From Streptomyces amritsarensis (lineage in GTDB: Bacteria; Actinomycetota; Actinomycetes; Streptomycetales; Streptomycetaceae), in contig NZ_MQUR01000062.1 in the NCBI RefSeq assembly GCF_001953875.1, positions 1 through 47,844 of the forward strand: 47,844 bases of DNA, read 5' to 3'. Position 1 is the stretch's first letter. Each line of letters opens with the position of its first letter. Below, piece by piece: positions 25,475 to 33,246 of this stretch. The position numbers were made by a program, and so were the translations under genes. The notes under the pieces were generated by a model that was given only the letters and a program-made list of their open reading frames with translations, was not told the DNA's origin and searched no databases.

Positions 25475-28400
25475 CCGGCGCTCCGCGCCAGCGTGTGCAG
25501 TTCGTCGGTGAAGCGGTCGGCCAGCGCCCGGACCGTCGTCTCCGTGTGCAGGTTTGTGCTGTAGGTCCACACCAGGCGCAGGGTTCCGTCCGAGGCCATC
25601 GCCATCAGGTCGAGGGTGCGGGTGCGGTGCCCGAGGTCGCTGCGGTGGTGCCCGAAGGAGTCCACGACCGGGCGGGCGTCGCCGGTGAAGTACTCGCTGA
25701 CGTCGCCCCAGTAGTTGAAGCCGATCTCCGGGACGGGCACCCGGGCCATCCGGGCTCGTACCGCGGGGTCGGGGTGCAGGTGGCGCAGCAGGCCGTATCC
25801 GACGCCCTGGTGGGGCATCTCCCTGATCTGGTCGCGTACGTCGGCGAGCCCGCCCGGGCGCAGGACCAGCGGGGACAGCGTGGAGAAGCGGGCGACCGTA
25901 CGGGAGACGTCCAGCGGGCCGAAGGCGGTCTGCCGGCCGTGCCCCTCGATCTCGACGACCAGTTCCGGCTGCCCGGTCCATGCGGTGACGGCCCGGGCCA
26001 GCGCGGTGAGCAGCACCTCGCGGATCTCGGCGCCCGTCGCGCGCGGCAGTCCGGTGACCACGGCGGCGGCACTCTCGCCGGTCACCTCGGTGAAGAGGCG
26101 GGCGGCGGAGGCCTGGGAGTTCGGGCCGAGGCGGTGGTCGACGGGCAGCGGCGGCGGTGCGAGGTCGGCGAGCCTGCTCCAGTAGGGCAGTTCCGCCTCG
26201 ACCTGCTCGCTCGATGCGTGTGCGTGGAGTTGCGCGACGGCCTGCGGCAGCGGGGCCGTCTTGGGCGGCAGGACCGGGTCGTCACCCCGTTCGATCGCGA
26301 AGTAGGCGGTGCGCAGGTCCTCGTAGAAGATGCGGGAGGAGTAGTAGTCCATGACCAGCCAGTGCGCGCTGACCAGCAGCCGGGGCCTGCGGTGCGGGCC
26401 CAGGTCGAAGCGGGTGAGCCGGACGGTCGTGCCGGCGGCCAGGTCGAGGGCTCCGTTGCCGAGCGCGACGTGTCGGGCGATCTCCGCCTCGACGTCGGCG
26501 TCGGGGACGTCGCCGAGATCGACGTCCGTGACCAGGGAGGTGTCCGGTGTGCGCGCGGGGGGCAGTTCGGCGTACGGCCCGTGCTCGTCCGCGAGGAAGC
26601 GGGCGCGCAGTCCGTCGTGGTGGGCGAGCACGGCGGACAGCGCCCGGTGCAGCGCCCGGGGTTGCAGTGGCCGGTCCAGCTCGAAGACGGGCCACATGCC
26701 GTTCCAGTGGTCGGCGGCGGCGAAGTCCTGTGCGAAGAACCAGAGCTGGCTGGGCGACAGGCCGGACCGGCCGGTGATCTCCGACTGGTCCGCGGGGGCC
26801 GTGGGCCGGTCGGTGGCGCACGCGGCCTGTTCCGCGATGGTCGGGCGGGCGAAGAAGTCGGCGAGGGTGAGGTGGAGTCCTTGTTCGGCCGCCTTGGCCA
26901 CGGCCCGTACGCCGAGGAGCGAATCGCCGCCGAGGGCGTAGAAGTTGTCGTGCCGACCGATCCGCTCCACCGGCAGTACGCACGCCCAGGCGCGGGCCAG
27001 CGCCTCCTCGACGCGGGTCGCGGGCGGCTCGTTCCCCGGGTTGAGGGCCTGCGGCACGGGCAGGGCGCGCCGGTCGAGTTTTCCGTTGGCGCCCGTCGGC
27101 AGCCGGTCCAGGGTCATGACGACGGCGGGGACCATGTACGCGGGCAGCTTGGCGGCGAGGTGCGTGCGCAGCTCGTCCTCGGCGAGGTCGGCCCCGCTCT
27201 CGGGGACGGCGTAGGCGATCAGCCGCTTGCCGTCCTGGGCGACGACGACGGCGCTGCGGACGCCGGGGTGTCCGCCGAGTACGGCCTCGATCTCGCCGAG
27301 CTCGATGCGGTGACCGCCGATCTTGACCTGGAAGTCGTCCCTGCCGAGGAGTTCGATGGTGCCGTCGGGCCGGTAGCGGCCCAGGTCGCCGGTCCGGTAC
27401 AGGCGTTCGCCGGTGACCGGGTGGAGGAGGAACTGGGCGGCGGTGCGCTCGGGATCGCCCCAGTACCCCTGGGCGACGCCCAGGCCGCCGATGTGGAGGT
27501 CGCCGGTGACGTGGTCGGGCTTGTCGGTGAGGTCGGCGTCCAGGACGTGCCAGGTCTGGTTGCGCAGCGGGGTGCCGTACGGGATGCTCCGCCACTCGGG
27601 GTCGATGCCGTCGATCGGGTGCCAGATCGACCAGATCGACGCCTCCGTGGCGCCGCCCAGGCTGATCAGTTCGGGGCCTGGGCAGGAGACGGCCCGGACC
27701 CGCCCGGGCAGGCTCAGCGGGATCCAATCCCCGCTGAGCAGTGCCGTGCGCACCGTTCGCGGGAAGTCGGCGCCCTGGTGTTCGCAGTGTTCCACGAGCA
27801 GTTCGAGCAGCGCCGGGACGGTGTTCCACAGCGTCACGCGGTGCTGGTCCGCCAGGGCGGCCCAGCGGCCGGGGTCGCGGGCCTCGCCGGGCGCGGGCAG
27901 GACCAGTGCCCCGCCCGCTCCGAGCACCCCGAAGACGTCGTACACGGACAGGTCGAAGCTGAGCGAGGACAGTCCGAGGACGCGGTCCTCGCGGCCCACG
28001 GCCAAGCGGGTGCTGATGTCGTCGACCGTGTTCACCGCGGCGCGGTGGCTGATCATCACGCCCTTGGGCCGGCCCGTCGAGCCGGAGGTGAAGATGACGT
28101 AGGCGAGATCGTCGGGACCGGTGGCCGCGGCCGGGACCGGTCCGTCCGGCGCGTCCGGCGCCGGCTCGCGGTCCACGGTCAGGGCGGTGACTCCCTCGGG
28201 GACGTGGGCGCCCGGCTGGGTGACCGCGACGGTCACGCCGCCCGCCTCCAGGAGCCGGTCGACGCGGTCGCGCGGCAGGCCGGCGTCCACGGGCAGGTAG
28301 GCCGCTCCGGCGCGGAGGACGCCCAGTACGGCCGGGACCTGCTCCCACCCCTTGTGCATGAGGACGGCGACCAGGGTGTTGGGCGCCGCGCCCAGTGCGC

Positions 28401-30183
28401 GCAGCCGGTGGGCGATCGCGTCGGCGCGGCGGTCGAGTTCGCGGTAGGTGAGGGTGGTGTCGGCGCTGATCACGGCCGGCGCGTCGGGCTGTGCGGCGGC
28501 CTGCCGGCCGATCGCGGAGTGCAGGAGTTCGCCCGGCTGCGGTCCCGCTGTGTCGTTCACGGCGCGACGGACGGCGAGCTGCCGCTCCGGCGGGGTGACC
28601 GGTGCGGGCTCGTCCTGTTCCGCGATGCGCTCGACGAGGTCGGCGTAGGCGGTGAACATGTCGTCGAGGACGCCCTCGGGGAAGACCTCCTCGACGGCGT
28701 CCCAGCTGATCAGCAGGTCGCTGCCGCGGGCCACGACCTGGTTGTCCAGGTAGACCTGCGGGGTCTGCGAGACGGCGTACCCGGTCTCGAAGACCAGGCC
28801 TTCGAGGGCGCCGAGGCTGTCCTGCTCGCGCAGCAGGCTGGTGAAGACGACGGGCATGCGGGCCTGGGTGCCGTCGCCGCGGCGGGCGAGCTCGCGCTGC
28901 ACCTCGACACCGCTGAAACGGGCGTGGGCCAGGTCCCGGCGCAGCTGTTCCTGGATCCGGTGCGCTGCCGTGGCCAGGTCGGGGGCGCCGGTGAGGTCGC
29001 ATTCGAGGAGGACCGTGCTGGTGAAGTCGCCGATCAGCCGGTCGATGTCGGCGTGCCAGCGCGGCCGGTCGGCCAGGGTCAGGTTGAGGGTGAAGCGGGA
29101 CGAGCGGCTCCAGGTGCGCAGCACCTGCGCGTACGCGGCGCACAGCAGCACGGAGGGGGTGACGCCCCGGGCGGTCGCGCGGTCCCGGATCTGCCGCCAG
29201 AGGCGGCCGGGCAGTCGCCGCTCGCGGCGTGTGAAGGCGGGGGCCTGGGTGTGGGCGACGGGCCGGACGGGCAGTTCGGGGGCCTGCGGCAGCGTGTCGA
29301 CGCGGTCCAGCCAGTACGCGCGGGCCCGCTCGTGGCCGGGCTGCCTGCGGTACGCGGCGAGGCCGTCGAGGTAGTCGCGGAAGGTGGCCGCGGGGGCCGG
29401 GGCGAGGGAGTCCGGGTCGAGGATCAGGCGGATCCACTCGGCCAGCAGGACCTGGATGCTGCCCGCGTCGACGAAGAGCAGGTCGATACCGATGTGGAGG
29501 CGGAGCCGGGCTGCGTCGAGCCGGTGGGTGCGTATCTCGTACAGGGGCCAGGTGTGCGGGTCGAAGACCTGGGCGGCCATCTCCTCGCGGGTCTCTTCGA
29601 GACGACATCGGCCGTCGGCCTCCGGGAGCCCGCTGAGGTCGCGGTGGCGGAAGCGGTAGTACGGAACCTCCTGCGCCACCTGCTGGCGGCCGTCGGGCAG
29701 CAGCGTGGCGCGCAGCATGCCGTGGCGGCCGATCAGGGTGTTGAAGGCCTCCTCGACGCGTTCGTGGTCGGCGGCGAACAGGTCGACCTCGACGTAGAAG
29801 TGGGCGGAGCGCCCGCCGAGGTCGAAGCCCCGGCTGCCCAGCCAGTAGGCCTGCTGGACGTCGGTGAGTCCGAAGGGCTCGTGGTCGCGCTCGGGTGCCG
29901 GGACCAGCTGCGGGGCCGGACCCCCGTCCGTACCGTGGTTGAGCAGTGCCGCGGCGAGTGTCTCGAGCGTGCAGGGGCCGAAGAGGACCTCCAGGGGGAG
30001 GTCGGTCGCGCAGGCGGTGTCGATCGCGGACTTGAACCGTACGGCGTCCAGCGAGTCCAGGATCAGGGGCTCCTGCGGATCGACCGGGCGGTCGTAGTCG
30101 GTGTTGATCCCGGCCAGCAGGTCCCGGAGGCGGTTGAGGGCCTGGCCCCGGTCGGGAGCGGGCACAGCGGAAGGGTCGGACAT
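25471..30183 (-). CDS. NRPS, one module: T-Cy-A-T-E-like
   Basis: The 1570-residue protein has these domains in order: a carrier (Ser44 in LDSLDAV), a heterocyclisation-type condensation domain (105-530; GLTDVQQAYWLG, DLLFVDAGS at 234-242, SQTPQVYLDNQ), an adenylation domain (565-1035; FTSGSTGRPKG, YRTGDLGRY, NGKLDRR), a second carrier (Ser1088 in GGDSLL) and a terminal epimerisation-type domain (1140-1565; EGHGRQ, SRTVARFST). Ten-residue code read by alignment to GrsA: D744 L745 Y748 N787 L815 S817 L842 I850 W851 K1035, the known cysteine code. The expected step is acyl transfer to Cys and closure to a thiazoline. The terminal domain reads HWLVMDY for HHxxxDG, so the catalytic His is Trp. 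No thioesterase is present. Confidence 0.92.
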   Translation of the reverse strand: MSDPSAVPAPDRGQALNRLRDLLAGINTDYDRPVDPQEPLILDSLDAVRFKSAIDTACATDLPLEVLFGPCTLETLAAALLNHGTDGGPAPQLVPAPERDHEPFGLTDVQQAYWLGSRGFDLGGRSAHFYVEVDLFAADHERVEEAFNTLIGRHGMLRATLLPDGRQQVAQEVPYYRFRHRDLSGLPEADGRCRLEETREEMAAQVFDPHTWPLYEIRTHRLDAARLRLHIGIDLLFVDAGSIQVLLAEWIRLILDPDSLAPAPAATFRDYLDGLAAYRRQPGHERARAYWLDRVDTLPQAPELPVRPVAHTQAPAFTRRERRLPGRLWRQIRDRATARGVTPSVLLCAAYAQVLRTWSRSSRFTLNLTLADRPRWHADIDRLIGDFTSTVLLECDLTGAPDLATAAHRIQEQLRRDLAHARFSGVEVQRELARRGDGTQARMPVVFTSLLREQDSLGALEGLVFETGYAVSQTPQVYLDNQVVARGSDLLISWDAVEEVFPEGVLDDMFTAYADLVERIAEQDEPAPVTPPERQLAVRRAVNDTAGPQPGELLHSAIGRQAAAQPDAPAVISADTTLTYRELDRRADAIAHRLRALGAAPNTLVAVLMHKGWEQVPAVLGVLRAGAAYLPVDAGLPRDRVDRLLEAGGVTVAVTQPGAHVPEGVTALTVDREPAPDAPDGPVPAAATGPDDLAYVIFTSGSTGRPKGVMISHRAAVNTVDDISTRLAVGREDRVLGLSSLSFDLSVYDVFGVLGAGGALVLPAPGEARDPGRWAALADQHRVTLWNTVPALLELLVEHCEHQGADFPRTVRTALLSGDWIPLSLPGRVRAVSCPGPELISLGGATEASIWSIWHPIDGIDPEWRSIPYGTPLRNQTWHVLDADLTDKPDHVTGDLHIGGLGVAQGYWGDPERTAAQFLLHPVTGERLYRTGDLGRYRPDGTIELLGRDDFQVKIGGHRIELGEIEAVLGGHPGVRSAVVVAQDGKRLIAYAVPESGADLAEDELRTHLAAKLPAYMVPAVVMTLDRLPTGANGKLDRRALPVPQALNPGNEPPATRVEEALARAWACVLPVERIGRHDNFYALGGDSLLGVRAVAKAAEQGLHLTLADFFARPTIAEQAACATDRPTAPADQSEITGRSGLSPSQLWFFAQDFAAADHWNGMWPVFELDRPLQPRALHRALSAVLAHHDGLRARFLADEHGPYAELPPARTPDTSLVTDVDLGDVPDADVEAEIARHVALGNGALDLAAGTTVRLTRFDLGPHRRPRLLVSAHWLVMDYYSSRIFYEDLRTAYFAIERGDDPVLPPKTAPLPQAVAQLHAHASSEQVEAELPYWSRLADLAPPPLPVDHRLGPNSQASAARLFTEVTGESAAAVVTGLPRATGAEIREVLLTALARAVTAWTGQPELVVEIEGHGRQTAFGPLDVSRTVARFSTLSPLVLRPGGLADVRDQIREMPHQGVGYGLLRHLHPDPAVRARMARVPVPEIGFNYWGDVSEYFTGDARPVVDSFGHHRSDLGHRTRTLDLMAMASDGTLRLVWTYSTNLHTETTVRALADRFTDELHTLARSAG

Positions 30184-30208
30184 CGGTTCCCCCGTATCAG
30201 CCGGCGGG

Positions 30209-31051
30209 TCAGGCCGGTTCAGAGTGCTGTTGCGAACGTGTCTGTGCGTCGGCGACCCGGCGCAGGTACCTGTAGATGCCGCCGTTTCGGGCGATCCAGG
30301 CGGTGAGCCGCGGGGAGAGGGCGCTGACCACGTCGGCGGCCTTCTCCATGACGGGAGCCACGGTGATCTCCACCCTGTCCTCCCGGATGCACCTCAGCAC
30401 CGCGCGGGCGACCTCGTCGGGCCCGACCCTGCCGAGCAGCGGCGGGCGCCGGCCCGCCTGCCAGCCGGCGGAGATGCCCACGTCGGCGATCAGCGTCGGG
30501 TACACGGCCGACACCCCCACACCGGTCCCGCGCAGTTCCTCGCGCAGGGACCAGGTGAAGCCGACGAGACCGTGCTTGGCCGAGGAGTTGATCGTGGCGT
30601 ACGGATAGGCCGTGCGCCCGCCCACGGAGCCGATGTTGACCACGTGCCCGCGCCGGGCTTGGAGCATGTCCGGCAGCACCAGCCTGGTCATGGCCTCGGC
30701 CCCGAACAGGTTCACCAGCAGGACCCTCCGGATGCTCTCGACCGAGGCGTCCTGGAAGCGGGTGATGTGCTCGATCCCGGCATTGTTGACCAGGATCGCG
30801 GCCGGTCCGAGTTCGCGGCGGACCGTTTCCACGATCCTGCGCTGCGCCTCTTCGTCGGAGACGTCGGCGGGCACCACCAGCGGCTCGGGGCCGAGGCGTC
30901 CCAACCTTTCCGCGGTGGCCCGCAGATCGTCCTCCGATCGGGCGACGAGTGCCGATCGGACTCCCGCCCGGGCCAGTTCCGCAGCGATGTGCGGGCCGAC
31001 ACCGCGCGACGCCCCGGTGACGATTGCCACTGCGTTCTTCACTTCGCGCAC
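30209..31051 (-). CDS. SDR-family protein with altered active site
   Basis: The 280-residue Rossmann-fold protein has TGASRGVGPHIA for NAD(P) binding, NNAGIE and the catalytic-Ser region NIGSVGG. The YxxxK motif reads NSSAK: the catalytic Tyr is Asn (codon AAC) while Lys remains. It may therefore not be a normal dehydrogenase/reductase. The start is GTG 31051 with an AAAGGA site eight bases upstream; GTG 31042 is an alternative. It lies between the MFS gene (33 bases upstream) and the NRPS gene (25 bases downstream) in one operon, so a role in the NRPS product is likely. Confidence 0.83.
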   Translation of the reverse strand: MREVKNAVAIVTGASRGVGPHIAAELARAGVRSALVARSEDDLRATAERLGRLGPEPLVVPADVSDEEAQRRIVETVRRELGPAAILVNNAGIEHITRFQDASVESIRRVLLVNLFGAEAMTRLVLPDMLQARRGHVVNIGSVGGRTAYPYATINSSAKHGLVGFTWSLREELRGTGVGVSAVYPTLIADVGISAGWQAGRRPPLLGRVGPDEVARAVLRCIREDRVEITVAPVMEKAADVVSALSPRLTAWIARNGGIYRYLRRVADAQTRSQQHSEPA

Positions 31052-31083
31052 GGAGATGGTCCTTTGCCGAGAGGGACGGATTT

Positions 31084-32235
31084 TCAGGGTGCCGGCTGCA
31101 GGGCGGCACGCCTGCCGGAGAACACCTGGATCAGGGCCGCCACCGCGCACAGCAGGGCCCCTGTCAGGGCCACCGCGGCGATGCCGGCGTGGTCGAGCAC
31201 CGCGCCCCCGACGACCCCGGACAGGCCGATGCCCAGGTACAGGGCGGACGCGTTGAGCGCGAGCAGGAGGCCGCCGGCGTCCGGGGACAGTTCGAGCAGC
31301 CTGCGCTGGACGGGCGGGTTGAAGCCCCAGCTCGACACGCCCCACAGGAACAGCAGCACCGCCGCCACCGCGGTGCTGTGCACCGCGGACAGCGCGGACA
31401 GGGCCACCACGCTGCCGGAGACGGCCACCAGCAGCGGCGTGCGGTGGCCGAACCGGTCGGCCGCGAAGCCGCCGGCCGCGTTGCCGACGGCACCGCCGAT
31501 CCCGTAGCCGAAGAGCAGCAGGCTCAGCCCCGTGCCGTGCGCGCCGACGGTCTCGGCCAGCACCGGGGCCGCGTACGTGTACACGGTGAACACCCCGAGG
31601 CTGGCCGCGAGGGTGATCCCGAGGACGGTGACGACCCGGCTGTCGGCGGCGACCGCGACCCGTCGGCGCAGTGTCACCCGCGGGGGTGCGGCGACCGGGG
31701 GCACGGCCACCGCGACGGCCGCGGCGGACAGCGCGCAGAGGCCCGCGACGAGCCAGAAGACGCCCCGGTGTCCGAGGGGGCCGACGAGCAGCGTCCCGGC
31801 CGGCACTCCGACGATGGTCGCGGTCACCAGCCCCCCGAAGACCCAGGCGGCCGCACGCGCCCGGCGCTGCGGGCCGCTCAGCTCGGCGGCGACCGCGGTG
31901 GCGGCCGGCGTGAACACCGCGGCGCCCACGGCCGTGACGATCCGGGCGGCGGTCAGGACGGCGAAATCCGATGCCAGCGCGGCGAGCGCGTTGCCCGCCG
32001 CGGCCACCAGCAGGGCGGTGATGATCAGCGGTCGGCGGCGCCACCCGCCGAGGGCCACGGCCAGCAGCGGCGAGCCGATCGCGTAGGCCACGGCGAAGGA
32101 CGTGGTCAGCAGTCCCGCCGTGGACAGTGAGACGGACAGCTCCTCGCTCAGCTGGGGCAGCACACCGGTGACGACGTAGCCGCTCGTCCCCACTGCGAAC
32201 GCTCCGAGCGCGAGCGCGAAGATCTTGCGTAACAC
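31084..32235 (-). CDS. MFS transporter, DHA1 type, with TTA as second codon
   Basis: The 383-residue DHA1 transporter begins MLRKIFALALGAFAVGTSG and has about 12 hydrophobic segments. GTG 32235 is chosen because AGGGGG lies just upstream and the first membrane segment follows at once. The second codon is TTA (32232-32230), read by the bldA tRNA, so translation of the first gene of this operon is probably developmentally controlled. It resembles the MFS at 2757-3983 closely. Likely role: export or self-protection for the FAAL/NRPS product. Confidence 0.85.
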   Translation of the reverse strand: MLRKIFALALGAFAVGTSGYVVTGVLPQLSEELSVSLSTAGLLTTSFAVAYAIGSPLLAVALGGWRRRPLIITALLVAAAGNALAALASDFAVLTAARIVTAVGAAVFTPAATAVAAELSGPQRRARAAAWVFGGLVTATIVGVPAGTLLVGPLGHRGVFWLVAGLCALSAAAVAVAVPPVAAPPRVTLRRRVAVAADSRVVTVLGITLAASLGVFTVYTYAAPVLAETVGAHGTGLSLLLFGYGIGGAVGNAAGGFAADRFGHRTPLLVAVSGSVVALSALSAVHSTAVAAVLLFLWGVSSWGFNPPVQRRLLELSPDAGGLLLALNASALYLGIGLSGVVGGAVLDHAGIAAVALTGALLCAVAALIQVFSGRRAALQPAP

Positions 32236-32461
32236 GAAACGAACCCCCTGCCCCCCGGCTGGTCGGTGCCGAACGTGATCATGGCACGGGTCGCGAAGGC
32301 CGCGCGAACCGGAGTCACCACCACACTCCCACAACAGAAGTTGCAGGCCAACGGAGGTTTTACGCCATGATCACCCTGCCGGACGCGGACATGCGCGAGC
32401 CGCCCGCCGCGGGAAGTCCCCTCGCTGCGGGCGGGTCACGTGCCCGGCGGCGGAGCCGGGT
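32236..32461. other. Intergenic region between streptavidin 3' end and MFS start
   Basis: This short gap must hold the promoter of the MFS-SDR-NRPS-FAAL operon, but I see no clear -35/-10 pair. A small 6-bp hairpin (CCCGGC at 32443-32448, GCCGGG at 32455-32460) lies directly after the streptavidin stop and may help end transcription. A plus-strand ATG at 32367 has a GGAGG site and opens an 80-codon frame running antisense into the streptavidin gene; it is not called as a gene. Confidence 0.4.
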
Positions 32462-33037
32462 TCACTCCCCGTCGGAGGCCGGCGGATTCGCAGTTGTCAC
32501 GCCCAGGCGGCGCGCCTTCTCGATGTCCGCGGCGGAGGGCTTGACGCGGGTGAACTCGTCATGGCCGAGGAAGGTCGACTTCCACTGGTCGGCGGGGGCC
32601 GTGCCGTAGCTCAGCAGCCACTGGGTCACGATGCGCTCCTGGCCGCCGCCGACGTACTGGCCGCTCCAGGTGGCGACGGAGTGGGCGTTGCGGTGGGCGT
32701 TGCGGTAGGCGACGGTCCATCCGACGGCGGTCCCGGTGCCGTCGGCGGGCGCGCTGTCGTAGCGGCCGGTCATGACGTACCGCTTCTCGGCGTTGCCGAC
32801 CGCGGACTCGTAGGTGCCGACGAAACCGCCGTCCGCGGCCCGCGTCACGACCATGGTCGAGCCGAGCTGGTTGTACCAGGTGCCCAGGATGCCGGGGCGG
32901 GACTCCGTCCCGGCGCCGGTGTCCGCGGCTGCCGCGGACACGGTCCCCCGGGTGTCCGCGGAAGCGCTCGCGGATACGGTGACGAAGGTCAAGGACAGGG
33001 CGCACAGTGCGACTGAGGCTTGGCGTACACGCGTCAC
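32462..33037 (-). CDS. Streptavidin homologue (secreted biotin-binding protein)
   Basis: The 191-residue precursor starts at GTG 33037 with an AGGGGGA site and has a signal peptide (VALCALSLTFVTVSASASA, about residues 8-26). The mature part matches streptavidin from GTWYNQLGST through GTYESAVGNAE, GRYDSAPA, NAHSVATWSGQYVGG, TQWLL, QWKSTFLGHD and FTRVKPSAA. Biotin contacts Asn23, Ser27, Tyr43, Ser45, Ser88, Trp92, Trp108, Trp120 and Asp128 (streptavidin numbering) are kept; Trp79 is Tyr and Thr90 is Ala. It would sequester biotin outside the cell while amiclenomycin peptides block its synthesis in competitors. The product should be a secreted beta-barrel, probably a tetramer. Confidence 0.95.
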   Translation of the reverse strand: MTRVRQASVALCALSLTFVTVSASASADTRGTVSAAAADTGAGTESRPGILGTWYNQLGSTMVVTRAADGGFVGTYESAVGNAEKRYVMTGRYDSAPADGTGTAVGWTVAYRNAHRNAHSVATWSGQYVGGGQERIVTQWLLSYGTAPADQWKSTFLGHDEFTRVKPSAADIEKARRLGVTTANPPASDGE

Positions 33038-33246
33038 GAGATGATTCCCCCTGTGAGGGCCCGCGGGGCCCGTCGGTCGCCCGGGACGGTGGAAGGTCAC
33101 GGGCTCTTCCGGGGAAAATCGTAGGGTTGTGACCGGCGGTAGGCCGGGTTCGTCCCCGCGGATTGTCGGACTTCATACGCAGACTCGGCGCGATGTGTTC
33201 GCCCGCCGGCCTCCGGGCGGTTGCGGAGGCCGGCGGTCCGTCGAGG

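Noticed and set aside
23765..25981. 738-residue form of the FAAL-like protein
   Set aside because: The extra 169 codons lie within the NRPS gene in another frame; ATG 25474 forms the ATGA junction.
25495..30306. 1603-codon plus-strand frame opposite the NRPS
   Set aside because: It is a GC-rich antisense shadow of a gene with clear NRPS motifs.
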